Assembly: GCF_036013915.1 (NCBI RefSeq)
Contig: NZ_CP107899.1
Location: forward strand, 1,364,001-1,428,000
DNA: 64,000 nucleotides
Source: Streptomyces sp. NBC_00464
Lineage (GTDB): Bacteria > Actinomycetota > Actinomycetes > Streptomycetales > Streptomycetaceae
Reading direction: 5' to 3'
This document shows, in pieces, positions 8,427-17,306 of the stretch. The number at the start of each line of letters is the position of its first letter. Positions within the stretch are counted from its first letter, which is position 1. Position numbers and translations under genes: made by a program. Below the pieces are notes generated by a model. It saw only the letters and a list, made by a program, of their open reading frames with translations, made no database searches and was not told where the DNA came from.

Positions 8427-9790
8427 TTGTCCGCTCCTTCGTGCGCGTCGGTGTCGGTGGCGGCATCGTCTTCCGCCTCTTCGGCGGACTCGACCGGCTC
8501 GTAGACCAGCACCGCCCGGTTGTCGGGCCGCAGCTGGGCCCTGGCGGCAGCCTTGACCTCCTCCGCCGTCACGTCGAGCACCCGGTGCACTGCGGTCAGG
8601 GCGAGCTGCGGGTCGCCGAACAGCACGGCGAACCGGCACAGTTCGTCGGCACGGCCCGCGACCGTACCGAGGCGGTCCAGCCACTCGCGCTCCAACTGGG
8701 CCTGAGCGCGCTCCATTTCCTCCGGCGTGGGGCCTTCCTCGGCGAACCGGGCCAGCTCCTCGTCGACCGCGGTCTCGATCTGCGCCACCTCGACACCACC
8801 GGACGTCTTGACGTCCAGCCAGCCGAGCGAGGGCGCGCCCGCGAGCCGCAGCAGCCCGAATCCGGCCGCGACGGCCGTCCGGTCCCGGCGGACCAGGCGG
8901 TTGTGCAGCCGGGACGACTCGCCGCCGCCCAGCACGGTCAGCGCGAGGTCCGCGGCGTCGCACTCACGGGTGCCGTCGTGCGGCAGCCGGTAGGCGGCCA
9001 TCAGCGCACGCGCCGGGACCTCCTCGCGGATCTCCTCACGCAGCTGGCCGCCGATGATCCCGGGAAGCGCGCCGTCGCGCGGCGGCTGCTTGCCGTCGTG
9101 CGCGGGGATGGTGCCGAAGTACTTCTCGATCCAGGCGAGCGTCTGCTCGGGGTCGATGTCACCGACGACGGAGAGCACCGCGTTGTTCGGCGCGTAGTAC
9201 GTACGGAAGAAGGTCCGCGCGTCGTCCAGTGTCGCGGCGTCCAGGTCGGCCATCGAGCCGATCGGGGTGTGGTGGTAGGGGTGGCCCTCCGGATAGGCGA
9301 GCGCGGTCAGCTTCTCGAACGCGGTGCCGTACGGGACGTTGTCGTAACGCTGACGGCGCTCGTTCTTGACGACGTCACGCTGGTTCTCCATGGACTCCTC
9401 GTCGAGCGCGGCGAGCAGCGAGCCCATCCGGTCGGCCTCCAGCCACAGGGCCAGCTCCAGCTGATGCGTCGGCATCGTCTCGAAGTAGTTGGTCCGCTCG
9501 AAGCTGGTGGTCCCGTTGAGGGAGCCGCCGGCGCCCTGGACCAGCTCGAAGTGTCCGTTCCCCTTGACCTGGCCGGAGCCCTGGAACATCAGGTGCTCGA
9601 AGAGGTGAGCCAGACCGGTGCGTCCCTTGACCTCGTGGCGCGAACCGACGTCGTACCAGAGGCACACCGCGGCGACCGGGGTCAGATGGTCCTCGGAGAG
9701 CACCACGCGCAGGCCGTTGGCCAGACGGTGCTCGGTCGCTGTCAAGCCGCCGGAGCCGGCCTGGGCTGTGGCCGTGTGACCCATGGGCAT
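8423..9790 (-). CDS. M16B zinc metalloprotease, catalytic subunit
   Basis: The 455-residue protein carries the inverted zinc motif HLFEH ('GLAHLFEHLMFQGS', about residues 61-74) and the distal glutamate region 'ERTNYFETMP'. These are expected for M16B peptidases related to mitochondrial processing peptidase. It has no signal peptide and is probably cytosolic, acting with the downstream zinc-less subunit. The ATG at 9790 follows AAGGGA at good spacing. The gene diverges from parC across a 247-bp region. Confidence 0.92.
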   Translation of the reverse strand: MPMGHTATAQAGSGGLTATEHRLANGLRVVLSEDHLTPVAAVCLWYDVGSRHEVKGRTGLAHLFEHLMFQGSGQVKGNGHFELVQGAGGSLNGTTSFERTNYFETMPTHQLELALWLEADRMGSLLAALDEESMENQRDVVKNERRQRYDNVPYGTAFEKLTALAYPEGHPYHHTPIGSMADLDAATLDDARTFFRTYYAPNNAVLSVVGDIDPEQTLAWIEKYFGTIPAHDGKQPPRDGALPGIIGGQLREEIREEVPARALMAAYRLPHDGTRECDAADLALTVLGGGESSRLHNRLVRRDRTAVAAGFGLLRLAGAPSLGWLDVKTSGGVEVAQIETAVDEELARFAEEGPTPEEMERAQAQLEREWLDRLGTVAGRADELCRFAVLFGDPQLALTAVHRVLDVTAEEVKAAARAQLRPDNRAVLVYEPVESAEEAEDDAATDTDAHEGADK

Positions 9791-10037
9791 GTACGTCCCT
9801 TCGATCGCGATACTGGATGTGGTGCGAGACCTGCCACTTTAAGCAAGCGCACCGGCACCTGGCGAAGTTCCCGTGCCGCGAAAGTTCGCGGGAAAGAGCG
9901 TCCCGACCGCTTCGGGACGGGTGGAGAACGCCCTTTGGGACGGGTCGAGGTCCGGGTTGTCAGTGGGGCGGTCCACAATGGTGCGCGTCAGAACCTGAGG
10001 TTGCCCGAACAGAATCCGTGAAGGAGTCGCAGCAGCG

Positions 10038-12488
10038 ATGGCCCGCCGCAGCACGAAGACCCCGCCGCCGGTCGACTTCGAGGAGAAGATCCTCGACATC
10101 GACGTCGTCGACGAAATGCAGGGCTCCTTCCTCGAGTACGCGTACTCGGTGATCTACTCACGGGCCCTGCCTGACGCCCGTGACGGCATGAAGCCCGTGC
10201 ACCGCCGCATCGTCTACCAGATGAACGAGATGGGCCTGCGCCCCGACCGCGGTTTCGTGAAGTGCGCCCGCGTGGTCGGCGAGGTCATGGGTAAGTTGCA
10301 CCCGCACGGAGACGCGTCGATCTACGACGCGCTGGTGCGGATGGCACAGCCGTTTTCCATGCGGCTCCCCCTCGTCGACGGTCACGGGAACTTCGGCTCG
10401 CTCGGCAACGACGACCCGCCGGCCGCCATGCGGTACACCGAATGCCGGATGGCCGACGCGACGTCCTTGATGACGGAGTCGATCGACGAGGAGACCGTCG
10501 CCTTCCAGTCGAACTACGACGGCCAGGAGCAGGAGCCGGTCGTCCTCCCGGCCGCCTACCCGAACCTCCTGGTCAACGGCGCGACCGGGATCGCGGTCGG
10601 CATGGCGACCAACATGCCGCCGCACAACCTGGGCGAGGTCATCGCCGCCGCCCGCCATCTCATCAAGCATCCGGGCGCGGACCTGGAGACCCTGATGCGG
10701 TTCGTCCCCGGTCCCGACCTGCCGACCGGCGGGCGGATCGTGGGCCTCGGCGGCATCAAGGACGCCTACGCGGCCGGCCGCGGTTCGTTCAAGATCCGCT
10801 CCACCGTCGCCGTGGAGAACGTCACGGCGCGCCGCAAGGGCCTGGTCGTCACCGAACTGCCCTTCACCGTCGGCCCGGAGAAGGTGATCGCCAAGATCAA
10901 GGACCTGGTCTCGGCGAAGAAGCTCCAAGGCATCGCCGACGTCAAGGACCTCACCGACCGCTCGCACGGACTGCGCCTGGTCATCGAGATCAAGAACGGC
11001 TTCGTCCCCGAGGCCGTCCTGGAGCAGCTCTACAAGCTCACGCCGATGGAGGAGTCCTTCGGCATCAACAACGTGGCGCTGGTCGACGGGCAGCCGCTCA
11101 CGCTGGGGCTCAAGGAGCTCCTGGAGGTCTACCTCGACCACCGCTTCGACGTGGTGCGCCGGCGCAGCGAGTTCCGCCGGACCAAGCGCCGCAACCGGCT
11201 CCACCTGGTCGAGGGCCTTCTCGTCGCACTGATCGACATCGACGAGGTCATCCGCCTCATCCGCTCCAGCGACAACTCGGCGCAGGCCAAGGAGCGGCTC
11301 ATCGAGCACTTCTCGCTGAGCGAGGTCCAGACCCAGTACATCCTGGAAACCCCGCTGCGCCGGCTGACCCGGTTCGACCGGATCGAGCTGGAGAGCGAGC
11401 GCGACCGGCTCAACGCCGAGGTCGCCGAGCTGACCGCGATCCTCGAATCGGACGCCGAGCTGCGCAAGCTCGTCTCCACGGAACTGGCCTTGGTCGCGAA
11501 GAAGTTCGGCACGGACCGGCGCACGGTGCTGCTGGAGTCGGCCGGTTCGCAGGTCGCCTCGGTGCCGCTGGAGGTGGCGGACGACCCGTGCCGGGTGCTG
11601 CTGTCCTCGACCGGTCTGCTGGCGCGTACGGCCAACGACGACCCGATCGTCTTCGCCGAGGACGCCAAGCGGGCCAAGCACGACGTGATCGTGTCGGCGG
11701 TGCCGGCCACGGCGCGCGGAGATGTCGGCGTGGTGACGTCCACCGGGCGGCTGTTGCGGCTCGCGGTGATCGATCTGCCGCAGCTGCCGGACACCCATTC
11801 GGCGCCCAACCTGTCGGGCGGGGCCATGGTCGGGGAGTTCCTCACGCTGGAGGCGGACGAGGAGGTCGTCTGCCTGACCACGCTCGACGAGTCCTCACCG
11901 GGGCTGGCGATCGGCACCCTGCAGGGCGTCGTGAAGCGCGTGGTGCCCGACTACCCCGCCAACAAGGACGAGCTGGAGGTCATCACCCTCAAGGACGGTG
12001 ACCGCATCGTCGGTGCGGCGGAGCTGCGCACGGGCGAGGAGGACCTGGTCTTCATCACCTCGGACGCGCAGTTGCTGCGCTACCCCGCGGCGCAGGTGCG
12101 CCCGCAGGGGCGTCCGGCCGGTGGTATGGCGGGCGTCAAGCTCACCGCTGGGGCGGAGGTGCTCTCGTTCGCCGCGGTGGATCCGGCGGTGGACGCCATG
12201 GTGTTCACGGTCGCGGGTTCGCACGGCACGCTGGACGATTCGGTGCTGACGTGCAAGCTCACCCCGTTCGACCAGTATCCGCGCAAGGGCCGCGCCACCG
12301 GCGGGGTCCGCTGCCATCGGTTCCTCAAGGGCGAGGACGTGCTGGTGTTCGGCTGGGCAGGTGAGACACCGGCCCGGGCCGCGCAGAAGAACGGCACACC
12401 GGCGACGCTGCCCGAGCCCGATCCGCGGCGCGACGGTTCGGGGACACCGCTGGAGAACCCGGTCGCGGTGATCGCCGGCCCCGTGTAG
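10038..12488 (+). CDS. parC: DNA topoisomerase IV subunit A (GyrA/ParC family)
   Basis: The 816-residue protein is the DNA-cleaving subunit that decatenates and relaxes DNA with the ParE partner encoded at 25.3-27.4 kb. The catalytic Tyr133 lies in 'AAMRYTE'. The quinolone-resistance region reads '[11 protein letters not shown]', with Ala93 at the E. coli GyrA Ser83 position. C-terminal beta-propeller repeats follow ('[11 protein letters not shown]', 'GRLLRLAV', 'GVVKRV'). I call it ParC rather than GyrA because it sits apart from dnaN/recF and is shorter than streptomycete GyrA. The start follows AAGGAG with wide spacing. Confidence 0.9.
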   Translation: MARRSTKTPPPVDFEEKILDIDVVDEMQGSFLEYAYSVIYSRALPDARDGMKPVHRRIVYQMNEMGLRPDRGFVKCARVVGEVMGKLHPHGDASIYDALVRMAQPFSMRLPLVDGHGNFGSLGNDDPPAAMRYTECRMADATSLMTESIDEETVAFQSNYDGQEQEPVVLPAAYPNLLVNGATGIAVGMATNMPPHNLGEVIAAARHLIKHPGADLETLMRFVPGPDLPTGGRIVGLGGIKDAYAAGRGSFKIRSTVAVENVTARRKGLVVTELPFTVGPEKVIAKIKDLVSAKKLQGIADVKDLTDRSHGLRLVIEIKNGFVPEAVLEQLYKLTPMEESFGINNVALVDGQPLTLGLKELLEVYLDHRFDVVRRRSEFRRTKRRNRLHLVEGLLVALIDIDEVIRLIRSSDNSAQAKERLIEHFSLSEVQTQYILETPLRRLTRFDRIELESERDRLNAEVAELTAILESDAELRKLVSTELALVAKKFGTDRRTVLLESAGSQVASVPLEVADDPCRVLLSSTGLLARTANDDPIVFAEDAKRAKHDVIVSAVPATARGDVGVVTSTGRLLRLAVIDLPQLPDTHSAPNLSGGAMVGEFLTLEADEEVVCLTTLDESSPGLAIGTLQGVVKRVVPDYPANKDELEVITLKDGDRIVGAAELRTGEEDLVFITSDAQLLRYPAAQVRPQGRPAGGMAGVKLTAGAEVLSFAAVDPAVDAMVFTVAGSHGTLDDSVLTCKLTPFDQYPRKGRATGGVRCHRFLKGEDVLVFGWAGETPARAAQKNGTPATLPEPDPRRDGSGTPLENPVAVIAGPV

Positions 12489-12512
12489 GCCGACGGCCCG
12501 GCGGGTTGGGCG

Positions 12513-13607
12513 CTACGCGTCGTCGTCGCCTGGCTGTTGCACGTACCGCAGGACGCCCCACATGGATCGCTCGTGTGCGGCGTCCTGCGTCGTTTCCCGC
12601 CCCGGCGCCCGGCAGCCTTCCAGTTCCTTGCGCAGGGCCTGTGCGTCGATGCCGGAGCCGATGAGGACGAGACGGGTCAGCCGCGCCTCACCGCGTGTCC
12701 AGGGCCGCGGGGCGAACCGCAGGAACCTGCCGACGGCGTGCACCGCGTATGCGTTGTCCGCATCTCCCGCGCCGAAGTCGACGTAGCCCTTGATCCGGTA
12801 GAGGCCCCCGGGCCTGGAGTCGAGGAACTCCATCAGCCGACGGGGGTCCATCGGCACGTCGGAGGTGAAGTCGACGCTCTCGTACGCCGTGTGCAGATGG
12901 GCCCCGTGCTCCTCGCCGGTCTCCCGCGCCCGCTCCTCCAGGTACAGGTCCTCGAAGGTGAGCTGGCGCGCCTTCTCCTCGCCGTCGGGCCGCAGCGCCG
13001 GATCGAACAGCAGCTCCGGGTCGATGCGTCCGTACGTGGCGGGGATGACGGCCGCCGTACTGCCGGTCGCCGCGACAGCCTCCCCGATGAGCGCCCGTTC
13101 CTCCTGCCCGGCCCGGTCCGTCTTGTTCAGCACGACGAGGTCGGCGACGGCGAGATGCCGGTCGATCTCCGGGTGGCGCTCCCGGGTCGCGGCGAACTCG
13201 GCGGCGTCGACCACCTCGACCAGTCCCCCGTACACGATGTGCGGGTTGTCACTGGCCAGGAGCATCCGTACGAGTTCCTGGGGTTCCGCGAGCCCGCTCG
13301 CCTCGATGACGATCACGTCGAGGCGGGCGGTGGGCCGGGTCAGGGTCTCCAGGTAGGTGTCCAGTTCGCTCGCGTCGACCGCGCAGCACAGACAGCCGCC
13401 GCCCAGCGAGACCGTCGAGCCGACCTGGCCGGAGACGGTCATGGCATCGATCTCGATGGACCCGAAGTCGTTGACGATCACGCCGATGCGGTTTCCCCCG
13501 CGATGGTGCAGGAGGTGGTTGAGCAGCGTCGTCTTGCCGGATCCCAGGAATCCCGCGAGGACGATGACGGGGATCTGCCTGATGCGGGGCGGGGGCGACG
13601 CGTTCAA
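12513..13607 (-). CDS. CobW/COG0523 family metal-chaperone GTPase
   Basis: The 364-residue protein has the G3E GTPase features: Walker A 'GFLGSGKTT' at about residues 19-27, the metal-binding CxCC motif in 'GGGCLCCAV', and 'VLNKTD' for guanine recognition. A CobW C-terminal domain follows ('YRIKGYVDFG'). COG0523 proteins insert or traffic zinc, cobalt or iron; the metal is not shown here and I see no Zur box upstream. The start appears to be a TTG behind GGAAGG; no ATG is available nearby. It follows the citrate synthase gene by 19 bases and may be co-transcribed. Confidence 0.88.
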   Translation of the reverse strand: MNASPPPRIRQIPVIVLAGFLGSGKTTLLNHLLHHRGGNRIGVIVNDFGSIEIDAMTVSGQVGSTVSLGGGCLCCAVDASELDTYLETLTRPTARLDVIVIEASGLAEPQELVRMLLASDNPHIVYGGLVEVVDAAEFAATRERHPEIDRHLAVADLVVLNKTDRAGQEERALIGEAVAATGSTAAVIPATYGRIDPELLFDPALRPDGEEKARQLTFEDLYLEERARETGEEHGAHLHTAYESVDFTSDVPMDPRRLMEFLDSRPGGLYRIKGYVDFGAGDADNAYAVHAVGRFLRFAPRPWTRGEARLTRLVLIGSGIDAQALRKELEGCRAPGRETTQDAAHERSMWGVLRYVQQPGDDDA

Positions 13608-13626
13608 CGGGGGCCTTCCTGCGGTG

Positions 13627-14787
13627 TCACACGGCCGGGACCGGCTGGGGCGGGGGCGGACCGATGTAGCGGGCCGCCGGGCGGATGATCTTCGAGTCCT
13701 CCGCCTGCTCCAGGATATTGGCGCTCCAGCCGACGACCCGCGCCGCGCAGAAGGTCGGGGTGAACATCTCGCGCGGCAGCCCGCACAGCTCCATGACCAC
13801 TCCGGCGTAGAACTCCACGTTGGTGTGGAGCTCGCGCCCCGGCTTGAGCTCGGCGAGGATCGCCTCGACCTGGCGTTCCACCTCGACCGCGAAGTCCACG
13901 AGCGGGCCCCCGAAGCCCTGGGCGATGGACTTCAGCATGCGCGAACGCGGGTCCTCGGTGCGATAGACCGGATGCCCGAAGCCCATGATCCGGTCACCGG
14001 CGAGCACGCGCTCGCGGATCCAGCCGTCGATGCGGTCGGGGGTGCCGATGGCGTCCAGGGTGTCGAGGGCGCGGCTGGGGGCGCCGCCGTGCAGCGGCCC
14101 GGAGAGTGCGCCGACGGCGGCCACCAGGCAGGCGGCGATGTCCGCCCCGGTGGAGGCCACGACGCGGCCGGTGAAGGTCGAGGCGTTGAATCCGTGGTCG
14201 ACGGTGGAGATCAGGTACTGCTCCACGGCCCTGACCCGGTCGGCGTCCGGTACGGAACCGGTGAGCATGTAGAGGTAGTTGGCCGCGTAGGGCAGGTCGT
14301 CGCGCGGCTCTACCGGTTCGAGACCGCGGCCGAGGCGGTACAGGGCGGTAAGCACGGTGGGAACGGCTGCGCACGCGGTCAGGGCGTCGCCGCGGCGCCG
14401 TTCCTCGTCGATGTCGTACACCGGGCGGAAGCCGGCCGAGGCACCGAGCAGGGAGAGCGCCGTGCGCAGTCCCGCGAGCGGACCGGACGCGGCGCCCGCA
14501 CGGGCTATGGCCGGCAGCGCGTCGCGCACCGCGGCGGGCAGCCGGCGCAGCCCGGCGGTACGGGTGGCGAAGTCGACGCGGGCGGCCGGGCCGGGCAGTT
14601 CCCCCTCGGTCATCAGGTACCAGACGTCCTCGAAACTGCGGGTCTGCGCCAGCTCGATCGCCGAGTACTGCCGGTAGTGGTAGAAGCCCTCGCGGCCCCG
14701 GACGTCGCCGAGGGCGGTATCGGTGACGACGACACCCGCGAGCCCCCGGGGGACATCGGGCGGTGTGCCGACGGTGGTGGTCGTCAT
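13627..14787 (-). CDS. Citrate synthase-like enzyme (citrate/2-methylcitrate synthase family)
   Basis: The 386-residue protein condenses an acyl-CoA with oxaloacetate, judging by the catalytic triad of the family: His in 'GPLHGGAPS', His in 'MGFGHPVYR' and the acid in 'TNVEFYAG'. It is the short bacterial form; whether acetyl-CoA or propionyl-CoA is preferred cannot be told. The ATG at 14787 is preceded by GGAGG five bases away; upstream in-frame starts are weaker. It diverges from a second, HTH-fused citrate synthase gene across about 107 bp of palindromic DNA and was probably duplicated with it. Confidence 0.9.
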   Translation of the reverse strand: MTTTTVGTPPDVPRGLAGVVVTDTALGDVRGREGFYHYRQYSAIELAQTRSFEDVWYLMTEGELPGPAARVDFATRTAGLRRLPAAVRDALPAIARAGAASGPLAGLRTALSLLGASAGFRPVYDIDEERRRGDALTACAAVPTVLTALYRLGRGLEPVEPRDDLPYAANYLYMLTGSVPDADRVRAVEQYLISTVDHGFNASTFTGRVVASTGADIAACLVAAVGALSGPLHGGAPSRALDTLDAIGTPDRIDGWIRERVLAGDRIMGFGHPVYRTEDPRSRMLKSIAQGFGGPLVDFAVEVERQVEAILAELKPGRELHTNVEFYAGVVMELCGLPREMFTPTFCAARVVGWSANILEQAEDSKIIRPAARYIGPPPPQPVPAV

Positions 14788-14815
14788 TGCTGCCTCCATG
14801 GACATGCGCGTTGCT

Positions 14816-14876
14816 GTTGACATTGATTCGACTGTCCATGCTTGACTTGAGTTCTGTCAATGTTGATTCAATCAAT
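14816..14876. promoter_or_regulatory. Palindromic operator cluster between the divergent citrate synthase genes
   Basis: The AT-rich patch contains TTGACATTGATTC, GTCAATGTTGATTC and a perfect palindrome TTGATT-c-AATCAA (14863-14875), so related half-sites occur in both orientations. Their position covers both divergent promoters. The HTH domain of the plus-strand gene is the obvious candidate binder. This is inference from symmetry only. Confidence 0.55.
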
Positions 14877-14894
14877 ATGGATACGGTGGACAGC

Positions 14895-16181
14895 ATGACG
14901 GATCAAGCAGGCGCAGCCGGCTTCACCGAGCCCCCGGCGCAGCGGCTCACCACCCGCGAGACGGCCGAACGTCTGGGCGTGAAGCCCGAGACGGTGTACG
15001 CGTACGTGAGCCGGGGCCAGCTCAGCAGCAACCGCGCCCCGGGCGGTCGCGGAAGCACGTTCGACGCGGCGGAGGTCGACGCCCTGGCCCGGCGCACGGG
15101 ACGCAGGGAGCCGGCCGCCCCGGCCGGCGCGCTGTCCTTCCCCACCGGCATCACGCTCATCGGGAGCGACCGGTACTTCTTCCGTGGCGTCGACGCCACG
15201 GAGCTGGCCCGGCGCCATGCGTACGAGGAGGTCGCGGAGTGGCTCTGGACCGGGGAACTGCGGCCCGGCATCCGTTTCACGGCGCCGGCCGAGGCAGTCA
15301 CCGCGGCCCGCAGGGCGGTCGGTGCGCTGCCACCCCACTGCGGTTCGACGGACCGGCTGCGGGTGGCGGTGGTTGCTGCGGCCGCGGCCGATCCGCTGCG
15401 TTTCGACCTGTCGCGCGAGGCGGTGCTCGGCGGCGCCCGGAGCCTGATCCCGACGCTGGTCGCGGCACTGCCGACGGTCGCGGAGGACCGCGGAGCTGCT
15501 GACGGGGCGGCGCCGCCCCGCCTGGCACGTCAGCTGTGGCCGAAACTCACCGGCCGTCCGGCCGACGAGGCGTCACTGGCCGTACTGGACACCGCGCTGG
15601 GACTGCTGATCGACCACGATCTGGCCGCATCCACCCTGGCGGCGCGGGTCGCCGCCTCTGCCCGCGCCCATCCGTACGCCGTGGTCTCGGCGGGGCTCGG
15701 GGTGCTGGAGGGCCCTCTGCACGGCGCCGCGAGCGGGCTGGCACACCGCATGCTGGCCGAGGCCCTGGAGCGGGGCGGGGCCGCTCCGGTGGTCGCGGAC
15801 CATCTGCGTACCGGACGCCGGGTGCCGGGGCTCGGGCACCGGCTCTACACCGGCGAGGACCCCCGGGCCCACACCCTCTTCGAGCTGCTCGCCGAGATCC
15901 CGCAGGCCGCGCCCGCCCTGGCCGCCGCCCGTGATGTCGTCGCCACGACCGCCCGCCACGCCCCGCTGCACGCCAATGTCGACCTGGCGCTCGCTGTGTT
16001 CTCCGTCTCCTCGGGCATGGCTGCGGAGGCGGGAGAGACGGTGTTCGCGATCGCCCGCACGGCCGGCTGGATCGCGCATGCCCTGGAGGAGTACGGGGAA
16101 CGTCCGCTGCGGATGCGCCCCAGCGGGCAGTACACCGGCCCGCAGCCTCCTCAGCCGCTGCCCACCGTCGTATCGCAATAG
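14895..16181 (+). CDS. Citrate synthase-like protein with N-terminal helix-turn-helix
   Basis: The 428-residue protein starts with a MerR/excisionase-type HTH (about residues 17-66: 'LTTRETAERLGVKPETVYAYVSRG') fused to a complete citrate synthase fold (about 80-428). The catalytic residues are kept: His in 'GPLHGAASG', His in 'LGHRLYTGEDPRA' and Asp in 'HANVDLALA'. It may be both an enzyme and a metabolite-sensing DNA-binding protein. The ATG at 14895 has a GGTGG just upstream; an ATG six codons earlier is also possible. It diverges from another citrate synthase gene and probably controls that promoter. Such fusions are known in actinomycetes but the function is, to my knowledge, poorly described. 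Confidence 0.85.
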   Translation: MTDQAGAAGFTEPPAQRLTTRETAERLGVKPETVYAYVSRGQLSSNRAPGGRGSTFDAAEVDALARRTGRREPAAPAGALSFPTGITLIGSDRYFFRGVDATELARRHAYEEVAEWLWTGELRPGIRFTAPAEAVTAARRAVGALPPHCGSTDRLRVAVVAAAAADPLRFDLSREAVLGGARSLIPTLVAALPTVAEDRGAADGAAPPRLARQLWPKLTGRPADEASLAVLDTALGLLIDHDLAASTLAARVAASARAHPYAVVSAGLGVLEGPLHGAASGLAHRMLAEALERGGAAPVVADHLRTGRRVPGLGHRLYTGEDPRAHTLFELLAEIPQAAPALAAARDVVATTARHAPLHANVDLALAVFSVSSGMAAEAGETVFAIARTAGWIAHALEEYGERPLRMRPSGQYTGPQPPQPLPTVVSQ

Positions 16182-16210
16182 GCGATTCCCTCAGCGCAAA
16201 TTAGCGACGG

Positions 16211-17230
16211 TCAGCGGGAAGCACCGCGCGGCGGCTGGGCCGTTGAACCCCGCACCACCAGCTCCGGCTCGAAGAGCAGCTCGTCGGACGGCACCGTACG
16301 GCCCCCGATCTGCACGGAGAGCAGCTCGACGGCGGCCCGCCCCATGGCCTCGATCGGCTGGCGGACGGTGGTGAGCGGCGGCTCGGTGCAGTTCATGAAC
16401 GCCGAGTCGTCGTACCCGACGACGGAGACGTCCGCGGGGACCGAGAGGCCCCGGCGGCGTGCCGCGCGGACCGCACCCAGGGCGAGCGGGTCACTGGCGC
16501 AGATGAAGCCGGTGACGCCCTGGTCCAGCAGCCGCATGGCGGCCGCCTGCCCGCCCTCCAGCGAGAACATCGCCCTGGCCACCCACTCGTCCGGAATGGT
16601 GGTGCCGGACGCCTCGGCGAGCACCCGGGCGGCGGCCAGCTTGCGCTGCGAGGGCATGTGGTCCGAGGGGCCGAGCACCAGGCCGATACGCTCGTGCCCC
16701 AGCGAGACCAGGTGACGCCAGGCCTGCTCGACGGCCACCGAGTCGTCGCAGGACACACAGGGGAAGCCGAGGTGGGCGATGGCCGCGTTGATCAGGACGA
16801 CCGGGATCTTGCGGTCGGCCAGCACCTTGTAGTGATCGTGCGGGGCATCGGCCTGGGCGTAGAGGCCACCCGCGAAGACCACGCCCGAGACCTGCTGCTG
16901 CAGCAGCAGCTCGACGTAGTCCGCCTCGGAGACCCCGCCCTTGGTCTGGGTGCACAGCACCGGGGTCAGCCCCTGCTGCGCGAGCGCACCGCCGACCACC
17001 TCGGCGAAGGCCGGGAAGATCGGGTTCTGCAGCTCGGGCAGGACCAGCCCGACCAGCCGGGCCCGTTCGCCGCGCAGCTGGGTCGGGCGCTCGTAGCCGA
17101 GGACATCCAGCGCGGACAGAACGGCCTGCCGCGTGGCGTCGGAAACACCCGGTTTGCCATTGAGTACCCGGCTGACCGTGGCCTCGCTGACTCCAACCTT
17201 CTGCGCCACCTGGGCAAGTCGTCGCGTCAT
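16211..17230 (-). CDS. LacI-family transcriptional repressor
   Basis: The 339-residue protein has the LacI HTH and hinge at the N-terminus ('LAQVAQKVGVSEATVSRVLNGKPGVSDATR') and a periplasmic-binding-protein-like sugar domain ('GLVLPELQNPIFPAFAEVVG', 'VVGYDDSAF'). LacI regulators usually sense sugars. No transport or sugar gene is adjacent, so the regulon is probably elsewhere and the protein may also control itself. I start at the ATG in front of 'TRRLAQ' because the family begins there. Palindromic TTGCG motifs fill its promoter, which it shares with a two-component operon. Confidence 0.93.
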   Translation of the reverse strand: MTRRLAQVAQKVGVSEATVSRVLNGKPGVSDATRQAVLSALDVLGYERPTQLRGERARLVGLVLPELQNPIFPAFAEVVGGALAQQGLTPVLCTQTKGGVSEADYVELLLQQQVSGVVFAGGLYAQADAPHDHYKVLADRKIPVVLINAAIAHLGFPCVSCDDSVAVEQAWRHLVSLGHERIGLVLGPSDHMPSQRKLAAARVLAEASGTTIPDEWVARAMFSLEGGQAAAMRLLDQGVTGFICASDPLALGAVRAARRRGLSVPADVSVVGYDDSAFMNCTEPPLTTVRQPIEAMGRAAVELLSVQIGGRTVPSDELLFEPELVVRGSTAQPPRGASR

Positions 17231-17232
17231 GC

Positions 17233-17269
17233 ACGCAAGATTAGCGCAAAAAACGCAAGCTGATTGCGT
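17233..17269. promoter_or_regulatory. Candidate LacI-family operator
   Basis: The palindrome ACGCAA-gctga-TTGCGT (17253-17269) lies next to two further CGCAA copies in the 76 bp between the LacI gene and the kinase gene. Odd-centred palindromes of this kind are typical for LacI proteins. A related GCGCAAATTAGCG lies at 16195-16207, past the gene's 3' end. Confidence 0.6.
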
Positions 17270-17306
17270 GGATCTGGAAACGAGACGAATTTCGGAAAGC
17301 ACCGGA

